From CAWDPQ01 sp049642465 (GTDB taxonomy: Bacteria > Acidobacteriota > Vicinamibacteria > Vicinamibacterales > 2-12-FULL-66-21): a DNA stretch of 64,000 bases. Both the position numbers and the translations under genes were made by a program. Shown piece after piece: positions 52,963 through 61,410 of the stretch. The notes below the pieces were generated by a model that saw only the letters and a program-made list of their open reading frames with translations, was not told the origin of the DNA and made no database searches. Position 1 is the stretch's first letter, and every line of letters starts with the position of its first letter. The stretch spans positions 62,001 through 126,000 of the forward strand of contig JBAROV010000224.1 in NCBI GenBank assembly GCA_049642465.1, given 5' to 3'.

Positions 52963-54468
52963 ATGACGAATAGTTGGAGAAACCCGCGAGAAACGCGCAA
53001 ACGGGCAGTGGCACCGACCTTGGTTAGGCCCGCATTCACGGAGGTCGGAGACAGCGCGATGCTCAGACGCGAGCTGGCCACAGGCACATCTGGAGGTTCC
53101 GGCGACACGCTCGCACGCCGAGCCTCGGACCGTCGAGGGGGATTGCCGCTGCTGCTGAGGGCGGTCACCGCGGGCCTCGCCGTCGCCCGCGAGCCGCGGC
53201 TGGCGCGCGAACGCTTCGAACAAACGCTCCGATCGCTCTCGCGCGCGCATTCGGTCGTCCTTCGCGATGAGGGCGGCGGAAACGGCGCCAGCCTCTGCTA
53301 CGACGTGCCAGCCTTTGGGCCGGAACTGCGCCCGCGGCTGGAGGTCACGTATGCATCTGGTCACCGGCCCGACGCCTGGACGTGCCAACTGTTTGAATTA
53401 GCGGCGCACGTCGCGGCATTGCTCGTCGAGATCGAGCGGGTGCAGGGACGGTATACGTTTTCGAGCCGCTATCGTCCGGACGGCGCCGCGCCGCTGATTG
53501 GATCGAGCCGCGCCATTCGGGCGCTCCGCCAGCGCATCGAACGAGTCGCCGCGACAGATTTTACGGTTCTCGTGGAAGGGGAGTCCGGCTCCGGCAAGGA
53601 ACTGGTTGCCAGACAAATCCACGAGTTGAGCCGCCGGCGTCGCGGGCCATTCGTGGCCGTGAACTGTGCAGCGATCGTCGAGACACTGCTCGAAGCCGAA
53701 TTGTTCGGCATCGAAGACCGCACGGCCACCGGCGTGCGCGGAAGACGAGGGAAATTCGAACATGCACACGAGGGGACGCTCTTTCTCGACGAGGTGTCGG
53801 ATCTCTCTTCCGCTGCACAGGCGAAGCTGCTCCGAGCGATCCAGGATTTGTCGATTGAACGAGTGGGTGGATGCGGGGCTCGACGCCTGGACACACGAGT
53901 GATCGTCGCCACCAATCGGCCGCTGTCCGAACTCGTGGCCCGGGGGCGATTCCGGACGGATCTGTACTACAGACTGAACGGCGTTGACGTGCCGGTTCCT
54001 CCTCTCCGCCATCGCCGCGACGACATCGTCGAACTCGCTGAATACTTTCTGGACCGCTATCGCATCGTCCGGCCGCTGGCGCTGTCGGAAGCCGCCCGGG
54101 ATGCCCTCATCGCCTACGACTGGCCGGGCAACGTTCGCGAGCTGGAACGGGTGATGGAACGCGCTGTCGCGCTGGCCGGCTCGGAGCGACTCGAACTGGA
54201 CGATCTGCCAGCCACTGTCGTCGCGGGCTATGAGGAGGTGTTAATGCCGTCGGTTCGTGAACGCGAGGGCATGCGGGCGTGGGCGAGCCGCTATGCCCGA
54301 CTCGTGCTGGAGCGGTGCGGGAACAACAAGCGCCGCGCGTGCAGAGAGTTGGGCATCTCCTACCACACGTTGCAGGCGCACTTGCGCCACCCGTGCCGCC
54401 CGAAGCCACGCGAACCGTCGGGTCAAACGCCAGGCGAGGTGGCACGTTCATCCGCTTGCCCGCCGTAG
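52963..54468 (+). CDS. AAA+ Fis-type transcription regulator without GAFTGA loop
   Basis: ATG 52963 gives 501 residues. A degenerate sensor region (1-185) is followed by the sigma-54-activator-like AAA+ domain: Walker A GESGSGKE near 206, Walker B TLFLDEVSD, and sensor-type RHRRDDIVELAEYF. The loop that contacts sigma-54 reads RTATGV (253-258) instead of GAFTGA. The C-terminus has a Fis HTH (NNKRRACRELGISYHTLQAH). It may act with another sigma factor or as a repressor. The longer frame upstream overlaps the PilZ gene. Confidence 0.78.
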   Translation: MTNSWRNPRETRKRAVAPTLVRPAFTEVGDSAMLRRELATGTSGGSGDTLARRASDRRGGLPLLLRAVTAGLAVAREPRLARERFEQTLRSLSRAHSVVLRDEGGGNGASLCYDVPAFGPELRPRLEVTYASGHRPDAWTCQLFELAAHVAALLVEIERVQGRYTFSSRYRPDGAAPLIGSSRAIRALRQRIERVAATDFTVLVEGESGSGKELVARQIHELSRRRRGPFVAVNCAAIVETLLEAELFGIEDRTATGVRGRRGKFEHAHEGTLFLDEVSDLSSAAQAKLLRAIQDLSIERVGGCGARRLDTRVIVATNRPLSELVARGRFRTDLYYRLNGVDVPVPPLRHRRDDIVELAEYFLDRYRIVRPLALSEAARDALIAYDWPGNVRELERVMERAVALAGSERLELDDLPATVVAGYEEVLMPSVREREGMRAWASRYARLVLERCGNNKRRACRELGISYHTLQAHLRHPCRPKPREPSGQTPGEVARSSACPP

Positions 54469-54530
54469 CGCGTCGCGCGAAGGTGGAGCCTGCCGCGCCG
54501 TAGCGCAACGCGCGGAGGCGGGTCGAAAAC
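54465..54530. repeat. Two tandem CGCCGTAGCGC words
   Basis: CCGCCGTAGCGCGTCGCGCG and CGCCGTAGCGCAACGCGCGG lie in the gap after the regulator. The word recurs in inverted form in element E (GCTACGGCGG). Confidence 0.55.
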
Positions 54531-54637
54531 GCCGGGCGCCTCCGGCAACGTGTTCGGCGAGGCAGGGCGGTATTTGCCGCTGGCGTCGCGCGGCCGAACA
54601 GCTTCGAGTCCCGCACATGGGGCTGTTGGAGGAACCC

Positions 54638-55435
54638 ATGGATTGGAATCGGCTGGTTCGGTTGCGGAGCGTCGTTTTGTTGACGCTCGTTGTGGTCCCG
54701 CTGCTCTCGAGAGCAGCATTTGCGCAGGAGGTGACTGAAGACTACATCGTCAATCATCTCGGCCCTGCTGCGGAGGAAATGCAGTGGGCCGGAGTCGATG
54801 GGAGCGGGGACAGCACGCCTGCCATCATCGAGATTTCTCAACGGTGGGGGATTGAACCGGCGTACTGGATCAGCGTGGACGAAGTGCGCACGATCCTTCG
54901 CGAGCAGCGCGAAGATCGCGACCGCGAACGGCTGGCGTCGTTTGCGAGTCCGACGGATCGTTATCCGTCGCGTCTGACACTCGTGCGATTCGGGATCGTC
55001 ACTGTGGGGTTGACCTGCGCGCAGGCGCAGGAGAAGGCCCGTTCAGCGCAGCGCCTGGCGGATACCCTCAGCCGGCTCTCGCAGTTGGATGCGGTGGGGA
55101 CCGGCCTCGTCGGCGCGATTACACAAGGGTCGATGCGGTTTGCCGCACCGCTCGGCTTTGCCACGATGGTGACCGGGATGGCATCGCTGTGGGCAAACCA
55201 GCTCGCAGCCGGATATCGTAATGCTCCATGCCTGACAGGAGGCGATCTATGGCGATTCCGTCCGCACGTGATGAAGGCGTCGCTTTCCCCAGACCTCTTC
55301 CACGCCCCGTTTTCTTCACCTGGGCCCTATGGGTCAGTGTTTGCGGCCTTGCGTATTGGACCTACTTTGAAGCCGCGCGCGGTCGTACGAACCTCCTGCT
55401 CTCGATTGGCTTTTGGGTATTCACGCTCGTTGTGA
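54638..55435 (+). CDS. Secreted protein of unknown function, 3' end doubtful
   Basis: The start ATG has GGAGG five bases upstream. A signal peptide (VVLLTLVVVPLLSRAAFAQ) is followed by helical segments and HLGPAAEEMQWAGVDG. No family is recognised. From about residue 200 the frame runs for 200 bases in a different frame over the next gene, and that tail looks non-native. The other two frames stop near 55,217-55,230, just before the next Shine-Dalgarno, so a frameshift or sequencing error is likely and the true end is probably about 55,230. Confidence 0.45.
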   Translation: MDWNRLVRLRSVVLLTLVVVPLLSRAAFAQEVTEDYIVNHLGPAAEEMQWAGVDGSGDSTPAIIEISQRWGIEPAYWISVDEVRTILREQREDRDRERLASFASPTDRYPSRLTLVRFGIVTVGLTCAQAQEKARSAQRLADTLSRLSQLDAVGTGLVGAITQGSMRFAAPLGFATMVTGMASLWANQLAAGYRNAPCLTGGDLWRFRPHVMKASLSPDLFHAPFSSPGPYGSVFAALRIGPTLKPRAVVRTSCSRLAFGYSRSL

Positions 55436-55539
55436 TCCCGCTGATGATCCATCGCAACCGCGAGAAAACGTCGAGCGTGGTGGCTGCGACCCTCACACTG
55501 CTGGTGTACGCGCTGCTGATGCAGAGCGCGGTGAGCTAG
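55249..55539 (+). CDS. Small membrane protein
   Basis: ATG 55249 has a strong AGGAGG seven bases upstream and gives 96 residues with three hydrophobic helices (FFTWALWVSVCGLAYW, LLLSIGFWVFTLVVIP and LLVYALLMQ). The longer reading from 55228 lacks a site. No family is recognised. It follows the secreted protein, probably in the same transcript. Confidence 0.6.
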   Translation: MAIPSARDEGVAFPRPLPRPVFFTWALWVSVCGLAYWTYFEAARGRTNLLLSIGFWVFTLVVIPLMIHRNREKTSSVVAATLTLLVYALLMQSAVS

Positions 55540-55553
55540 CGATCCCGTCGCGA

Positions 55554-55580
55554 CCGGACGCCGGCCACACCGGCGTCCGG
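55554..55580. terminator. Hairpin with 11-bp stem, no T-run
   Basis: CCGGACGCCGG - CCACA - CCGGCGTCCGG, between the small membrane gene and gcvT; it could end the upstream unit. Confidence 0.5.
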
Positions 55581-55685
55581 CCGGTGCTCCAAATCTTGAC
55601 CGCCAGCCGAGCCGCATAGTACTGTGGCTTGTTCTACCGTACAAGATGCGCGGTCTCAGTGGCCCGCTCGCACGCTCCGTCCTGA

Positions 55686-56801
55686 ATGACTCACCTGGCA
55701 TCCGGCACCCTGAAGAAAACACCGCTCCACGGGCGGCATCGTGCGCTCGGCGCGCGGATGGTCGAGTTCGGCGGCTGGGACATGCCGGTCGAGTACTCCG
55801 GCATCGTCGATGAACACCTGGCCGTTCGCAGCAGGGCGGGGTTGTTCGACGTGAGCCACATGGGCGAGATCGAGATCGCCGGGGCCGACGCGCTGAAGGC
55901 GGTGCAGCACGTCACCACCAACGACGCCACGCGGCTCGCCCGCGGCCAGGCTCACTACAGCGCACTGACGACACCCGAAGGCACGTTCGTTGATGACGTC
56001 CTGACCTACAAGCTGGCTGACGATCACTTCATGCTCGTCGTCAATGCGTCGAACATCGTGAAGGACTTCAACTGGATTGCGAGTCAGACCGCCGGCCTCG
56101 GCGACGTCGTTGCCGTGAACACGAGTTCCAGGTACGCGCTACTGGCGTTACAGGGGCCAGCGGCGCGAGACGTGCTGCAGGCACTTACCGGGATCAATCT
56201 CTCAGAGATCAGGTACTACTGGTTTACGACCGGGGAAATCGCCGGCGTCGCGGGAACGGTCTCGCGGACGGGATACACCGGCGAAGACGGGTTCGAGGTG
56301 TTCGTTCCTCCGGCAGCGGCCGAACGGGTGTGGGATGCGATTCTGCAGGCCGGCAAAGGAGCGGGCGTCGTCCCGGCTGGGCTTGGCGCCCGAGACACGC
56401 TGCGGCTCGAAGCCGCCATGCGGTTATATGGAAACGACATCGACGAGACGACGACCGTGCTCGAAGCGGACCTTGGCTGGATCGTCGGTTGGAAGAAGGA
56501 GTCGTTTGTCGGGGCTGACGCGTTGCGCAGGCAGAAGGCCGAAGGAATTCGCCGGAAGCTGGTTGGCTTCGAGGTCCTCGACCGCGCAATTGCTCGACAC
56601 GGCTACGATGTGTATGTCGACGGGACGAAGGCCGGCATCGTCACGAGCGGCACCCAGACGCCGTTTCTGAAAAAGGCGATCGGCATGGCGTACGTGCCAG
56701 TCGAGCGGTCGACGCCGGGAACCCCAATCGAGATTGACGTTCGCGGGCGCCGTGCCCGCGCGCAGGTTGTGCCGTTGCCCTTCTACAAACGAACGGCGTG
56801 A
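55686..56801 (+). CDS. gcvT: Aminomethyltransferase (glycine cleavage T protein)
   Basis: The 371-residue protein has the GcvT folate-binding domain (HRALGARMVEFGGWDMPVEY at the N-terminus; DVSHMGEIEIAG) and the C-terminal barrel (RRKLVGFEV). It transfers the methylene group from the lipoyl arm of GcvH to tetrahydrofolate and releases ammonia. The length is normal. gcvH starts 20 bases later, and gcvP follows, giving gcvTHP order. Confidence 0.92.
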   Translation: MTHLASGTLKKTPLHGRHRALGARMVEFGGWDMPVEYSGIVDEHLAVRSRAGLFDVSHMGEIEIAGADALKAVQHVTTNDATRLARGQAHYSALTTPEGTFVDDVLTYKLADDHFMLVVNASNIVKDFNWIASQTAGLGDVVAVNTSSRYALLALQGPAARDVLQALTGINLSEIRYYWFTTGEIAGVAGTVSRTGYTGEDGFEVFVPPAAAERVWDAILQAGKGAGVVPAGLGARDTLRLEAAMRLYGNDIDETTTVLEADLGWIVGWKKESFVGADALRRQKAEGIRRKLVGFEVLDRAIARHGYDVYVDGTKAGIVTSGTQTPFLKKAIGMAYVPVERSTPGTPIEIDVRGRRARAQVVPLPFYKRTA

Positions 56802-56821
56802 AGCAGTTACTGAGGGATTAA

Positions 56822-57199
56822 GTGTCCATGTACCCCGCTGAGTTGAAATACACGAAGGACCACGAATGGATACAGCCTGGCGGCGCCGAAGCGCGCGTCG
56901 GCATCACCGACTACGCGCAGAAGCAGCTCGGCGACGTGGTTTACCTGGAGCTTCCGGAAGTTGGCCGCAGGCTCGAGAAAGGGGACGTGTTCGGCACAAT
57001 CGAATCCGTAAAAGCAGTTTCTGAACTCTACGCACCCGTTGCGGGGGTGGTGACCGCGGTAAACAGCGCGCTCGCGGAGAAACCGGAGCGCGTCAACAGC
57101 GATCCACACGGATCGTGGATGATCGCGGTGAAACCGGACGACGGCGCGGGATATGCGGAGCTGCTCGATGCAACGCAGTACACCGAACTGACGAAATGA
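56822..57199 (+). CDS. gcvH: Glycine cleavage H protein (lipoyl carrier)
   Basis: The 125-residue protein has the lipoylated Lys64 in IESVKAVSELYAP. It carries the aminomethyl group between P, T and L proteins. GTG 56822 is used; ATG 56828 is possible. The stop overlaps the gcvP start as ATGA. Confidence 0.93.
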   Translation: MSMYPAELKYTKDHEWIQPGGAEARVGITDYAQKQLGDVVYLELPEVGRRLEKGDVFGTIESVKAVSELYAPVAGVVTAVNSALAEKPERVNSDPHGSWMIAVKPDDGAGYAELLDATQYTELTK

Positions 57200-60090
57200 A
57201 CTCAGGCGAATTCCAGTCCCGCCACATCGGTCCCGACGCCGCCGCACGCGACACAATGCTCGAGGCGGTCGGTGTTCGCTCCCTCGACGAGCTGATCGAT
57301 CAAACCATTCCGCCAGGGATTCGGCTGCGAGAACCACTGGATCTGCCGCAGGCCGAAAGCGAACACGAGTACTTGACTCGATTGCGCGCTGTGGCATCGA
57401 AGAACCGAGTGTTCAGGTCCTTCATCGGCATGGGCTATTACGACTGCATCACGCCGAGCGTCATTCTTCGAAACGTTTTCGAGAACCCTGGCTGGTATAC
57501 GCCCTACACCCCGTATCAGGCGGAGATTGCTCAGGGAAGACTCGAGTCGCTGCTCAATTTTCAGACGGTCGTTCGCGATCTCACGGGGATGGACATCGCC
57601 ACGGCGTCGCTTCTCGACGAGGGCACCGCGGCGGCCGAGGCGATGACGATGTTCCATCGGCTGCAGAGCAAGAAAGCGCCTGCAGGTGATGAGAGCCTGT
57701 TTCTGGTTTCGGAACGCTGTTTCCCGCAGACGCTCGACGTGCTCCGGGGTCGCGCCGAGCCGCTGCGGATCCGCCTCGAACTGGTTGACCCCGCGGCCAT
57801 CCCGGCTGCGCTGTTGTCCCGCGCTTTCGGCGTGCTGTTGCAATATCCGGACGACAGGGGAGAGGTCGCGGACCTTCGGCCGGCGATCGAGCGCGCGCAC
57901 AACGCAGGGGCGCTCGTCGCGGTGGCAACCGATCTGCTTGCCCTGACGCTGCTGACGCCGCCGGGTGAGATGGGCGCCGACGCCGTGGTTGGCAATTCGC
58001 AGCGCTTTGGTGTGCCGCTCGGCTACGGGGGTCCGCACGCCGCATTCTTCGCCACGCGGGAGCGTTTCGTCCGGCACGCCCCAGGCCGGATCATCGGGAT
58101 TTCAATCGATGCGCGCGGACGCCAGGCGTATCGCATGGCGCTGCAAACGCGAGAGCAGCACATCCGCCGGGAGAAGGCGACGTCGAACATCTGCACGGCC
58201 CAGGCGCTTCTCGCCAATATCGCGGCGATGTACGCCCTCTATCACGGGCCGAAGGGGCTCCGACAGATAGCCGAACGCGTGCATACCATGGCGCGCATGG
58301 TGGAAGACGGCCTGAGCTCGCTCGGATATCGCCAGTGCAATTCGGCATACTTCGACACGCTGTGGATCGAGGGGGCCGACATCGCAGCCGTGCGCCGTGA
58401 GGCAGAAGCCGCGGGCATGAACTTCCGGTACGTGGGATCGGCGATTGGCATATCAGTGGACGAAACGACCACACCCGAAGATGCCCTCGAGATCGTCATG
58501 GTCTTCGCGAAAGCGGCGGGTGGTCGCGCATTCGGGGTCGAGACCCACGTGCAAGAACCCGTCGAGTTGAAGGTGCCAGAGCTGCTGCGCCGGACGTCGG
58601 CCTATCTGACCCACCCGGTGTTCAACACGCACCACTCGGAAACGCAGATGATGCGGTATATCCGAAGCCTCGAACGGAAGGACATCGGCCTCGACACGTC
58701 GATGATTCCGCTCGGCTCGTGCACGATGAAACTCAATGCCGCGTCGGAGATGATCCCGGTGACGTGGCCCGAGTTCTCGCGAATGCATCCCTTTGCGCCC
58801 GAGGCTCAGACACACGGGTATCGTCAGATCTTCCGCGAGCTGGAGGAAGCGCTGTGCCGCATCACTGGATTCGCGGCGGTGTCTCTGCAGCCGAACTCCG
58901 GAGCGCAGGGGGAATTCGCCGGTTTGATGGCCATTCGCGCGTTCCACCGCGAGCGCGGCGATGAGCAGCGCAATGTTGTCCTGATCCCGTCCTCCGCTCA
59001 CGGCACCAATCCCGCGAGCGCCACGATGGCTGGACTCAAAGTCGTCGTGACGGCGTGCGACCGCAACGGCAATGTGGAAATTCCGGACCTTCGGCGAAAG
59101 GCCGAACAGTACCGCCACACGCTTGCCGCATTGATGGTGACGTATCCGTCCACCCACGGCGTGTTCGAGGAGGACATCCGGGAGATCTGCGCGATCGTTC
59201 ACGAACACGGCGGCCAGGTCTACATGGACGGCGCGAACCTGAACGCGCAGGTGGGGCTGACGAGCCCGGCCGCGATCGGCGCCGACGTGTGCCATCTGAA
59301 CCTGCACAAGACGTTCGCCATCCCGCATGGCGGGGGAGGGCCCGGTATGGGCCCGATCGCGGTCGCCGACCATCTCGTGCCGTACTTGCCGGGGCATCCC
59401 GTCGTGAATAACGGCGGCGGATCGAATCCGGCGATAGCCGCTGCGCCCTGGGGAAGCGCGAGCATCCTGCTGATTTCGTACGGATACATCCGGATGCTCG
59501 GGCCGGATGGCCTGACCGAGGCGACGCGGTACGCCATCCTCAACGCGAACTACATCAAGGCGAGACTGCAGGGGCACTATGACGTGCTCTACGCGAACCA
59601 CAACGGTCGCGTGGCGCACGAGATGATTTTCGACCTCCGCCCGTTCAAACACGGCTCCGGACCGTCAATTGACGAACAGGATGTCGCCAAGCGTCTGATG
59701 GATTACGGGTTCCACGCGCCAACGGTCTCGTTCCCCGTTGCCGGAACCATGATGATCGAGCCAACGGAAAGCGAAGCCCAGGACGAGCTCGACCGATTCT
59801 GCGATGCGCTGATTGCAATCCGCGAAGAGATTCAGGCGGTCATCGACGGCAAGGCTGACGCGCGCGACAACGTGCTCAAGAACGCGCCGCATACAGCCGA
59901 AGACATCGCCGCCGACGACTGGCGGCATCCATACTCGCGAGGCCAGGCGGCATTCCCGCTGCCATTCGTGCGCGCGAACAAGGTATGGCCGCCGGTGGCT
60001 CGCATCGATAATCCGTACGGGGATCGAAATCTGATCTGCGCGTGCCCGCCGATTGAAGCGTTCGTGGAGCAGCCGCTTCAGACAGGGTAA
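57196..60090 (+). CDS. gcvP: Glycine dehydrogenase (decarboxylating), single-chain P protein
   Basis: MNSGEFQSRHIGPD at 57196 overlaps gcvH (ATGA) and gives 964 residues, so N- and C-halves are fused in one chain. PLP-binding Lys705 is in HLNLHKTFAIPHGGGGPG. It decarboxylates glycine and loads GcvH. The L protein gene is elsewhere. The stop lies 20 bases before a long palindrome. Confidence 0.95.
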   Translation: MNSGEFQSRHIGPDAAARDTMLEAVGVRSLDELIDQTIPPGIRLREPLDLPQAESEHEYLTRLRAVASKNRVFRSFIGMGYYDCITPSVILRNVFENPGWYTPYTPYQAEIAQGRLESLLNFQTVVRDLTGMDIATASLLDEGTAAAEAMTMFHRLQSKKAPAGDESLFLVSERCFPQTLDVLRGRAEPLRIRLELVDPAAIPAALLSRAFGVLLQYPDDRGEVADLRPAIERAHNAGALVAVATDLLALTLLTPPGEMGADAVVGNSQRFGVPLGYGGPHAAFFATRERFVRHAPGRIIGISIDARGRQAYRMALQTREQHIRREKATSNICTAQALLANIAAMYALYHGPKGLRQIAERVHTMARMVEDGLSSLGYRQCNSAYFDTLWIEGADIAAVRREAEAAGMNFRYVGSAIGISVDETTTPEDALEIVMVFAKAAGGRAFGVETHVQEPVELKVPELLRRTSAYLTHPVFNTHHSETQMMRYIRSLERKDIGLDTSMIPLGSCTMKLNAASEMIPVTWPEFSRMHPFAPEAQTHGYRQIFRELEEALCRITGFAAVSLQPNSGAQGEFAGLMAIRAFHRERGDEQRNVVLIPSSAHGTNPASATMAGLKVVVTACDRNGNVEIPDLRRKAEQYRHTLAALMVTYPSTHGVFEEDIREICAIVHEHGGQVYMDGANLNAQVGLTSPAAIGADVCHLNLHKTFAIPHGGGGPGMGPIAVADHLVPYLPGHPVVNNGGGSNPAIAAAPWGSASILLISYGYIRMLGPDGLTEATRYAILNANYIKARLQGHYDVLYANHNGRVAHEMIFDLRPFKHGSGPSIDEQDVAKRLMDYGFHAPTVSFPVAGTMMIEPTESEAQDELDRFCDALIAIREEIQAVIDGKADARDNVLKNAPHTAEDIAADDWRHPYSRGQAAFPLPFVRANKVWPPVARIDNPYGDRNLICACPPIEAFVEQPLQTG

Positions 60091-60109
60091 AACCCGCTTC
60101 AACCTGCGC

Positions 60110-60261
60110 GAATCGGTAGCCGAGCGGGCACCGGCCGGGTCCTGTCGCCCGGCAGCCCATTCGGATGCAAGCGCAGCGCGGCGAGGTGCACCGGTACCCG
60201 CGCTTGATCCGAATGGGCGCCCGCCGTGCGCCACCCGGCAGCCCGCAGAGGCTACCGATTC
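60110..60261. repeat. 152-bp near-palindrome between convergent genes
   Basis: GAATCGGTAGCC (60110-60121) faces GGCTACCGATTC (60250-60261), and CCCATTCGGATGCAAGCGC (60156-60174) faces GCGCTTGATCCGAATGGG (60200-60217). The stop of the minus-strand aminotransferase is inside. It could be a terminator or a mobile palindromic unit. Confidence 0.8.
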
Positions 60262-61151
60262 AGCTGCTCAAGCGACAGCGTCAGTTCCTGTGCGCGTTTG
60301 CGATAACCCGCAAGCAGCGTGTTGAACACTGGTCCAGGACGTCCGTCGCCGATGACCCGATCGTCGATGCGGACGACAGGACTCAACTCGCGCGTCGTGC
60401 TGGTGATGAACACTTCATCGGCCGTGTCGAGATTCTTCGGGTAGAGCGTCTCGTCGCGAACCTCGACGCCAACCTCGCGGCCAACTTCGAACAGGAACGC
60501 GCGCGTCACTCCCTCCAGCAGCCCCGCCTCGGAGGCGGGCGTGAGCGCGACGCCTTTGCGAACGAGGAAGAAGTTCGATTGCGAGCACTCCGAAAGTTCG
60601 CCTCGGTAGTTGCACATCAACGCTTCTTCGCCCCCGCGGCGATGCGCCTCCTGCATCGCCAGCGCGTTGTTCAACAGGTTGTTCGACTTGATGATCGGAT
60701 TGACCGAACCCGGGTGGTTTCGCAGGATCGGCACAAGCGAGATCTTGATGCCGGCGTCGAACACCCGAGCCGGCGGCGCTTCGAGCGGTTTGACGATGAT
60801 GACGAGCGTTGGGTCGGGCGTCGCCTTGATGTCGTACGTCAGGTCACCGACTCCGCGGGTGAGAAGGACGCGAACGTAGGCTTCACCGGTCGAATCCTTG
60901 CCGGAGGCCGCCGTAATCGTGTCGCCGATCGATCGAGCCAGCGTTGTGTCGTCGAAGGGGACCCGAAGCTGAAGGTGTTCGGCAGAGGCGCGCAGCCGGC
61001 GCACGTGACGATCGAAGAGGAACGGCACGCGGTTGTAGGTGCGCAGCGTCTCGTACACGCCCTCGCCGTAGAGAAACCCGTGATCGTAAACCGGAACGAC
61101 GGCCTGGTCTGCTGGGGTGATCGTGCCGTTGACGTAAACCGCGCCCTTCAC
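60252..61151 (-). CDS. Class IV PLP aminotransferase (branched-chain or D-amino acid type)
   Basis: GTG 61151 (GGGAG nine bases upstream) gives 299 residues; the longer frame only translates element E. It has VYDHGFLYGEGVYETL at the N-terminus, PLP Lys155 in NPIIKSNNLLNN, and SECSQSNFFLV, EGVTR and TSTTRELSPV of the class IV fold. It is IlvE or Dat/PabC-like; substrate choice is not decided by the sequence. It diverges from nnr across 259 bases of repeat. Confidence 0.82.
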   Translation of the reverse strand: MKGAVYVNGTITPADQAVVPVYDHGFLYGEGVYETLRTYNRVPFLFDRHVRRLRASAEHLQLRVPFDDTTLARSIGDTITAASGKDSTGEAYVRVLLTRGVGDLTYDIKATPDPTLVIIVKPLEAPPARVFDAGIKISLVPILRNHPGSVNPIIKSNNLLNNALAMQEAHRRGGEEALMCNYRGELSECSQSNFFLVRKGVALTPASEAGLLEGVTRAFLFEVGREVGVEVRDETLYPKNLDTADEVFITSTTRELSPVVRIDDRVIGDGRPGPVFNTLLAGYRKRAQELTLSLEQLNR

Positions 61152-61205
61152 ACGCTCACTCCCAATCTCGTCCTCCGCCGCAGCCGATCCCGATCTCCCG
61201 ACCTC

Positions 61206-61335
61206 ACTTAGTGCTCGCGGGGCCCCACCCCCGCTCGCGGCGGCTCGACTCGCTTCGCTTCCGCCTTCGCTGAAGCTACGGCGGACCCGCCGTAGCCTTG
61301 GCGGAGGCTGGGCGCTCGCCGCGGCCGCAGGCGCT
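61206..61335. repeat. Palindromic element, copy E, with inserted second hairpin
   Basis: CTTAGTGCTCGCGGGGCCCC at one end and CCGCAGGCGCT at the other match copies C and D. The inner part is replaced by GCTACGGCGGACCCGCCGTAGC (10-bp stem), a word related to that at 54,465. It lies between divergent genes. Confidence 0.75.
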
Positions 61336-61366
61336 CCGACCTCCGGACCTCCCGTCCTCCCGATCA
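61336..61366. repeat. CGACCTCC/CGTCCTCCCG word repeat
   Basis: Three words follow copy E directly; same family as at 11.6, 39.0 and 49.7 kb. Confidence 0.6.
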
Positions 61367-61410
61367 GAAAGTTGCGCCAGTCTAGCACAAGAGGTTACGC
61401 TCACTTTCCG

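Noticed and set aside
55540..55685. Glycine riboswitch before gcvT
   Set aside because: No glycine-aptamer core was found; the region has only an 11-bp hairpin without T-run.
61152..61388. N-terminal extension of the aminotransferase
   Set aside because: It translates only element E and word repeats; the GTG at 61151 has a good site and the family N-terminus.
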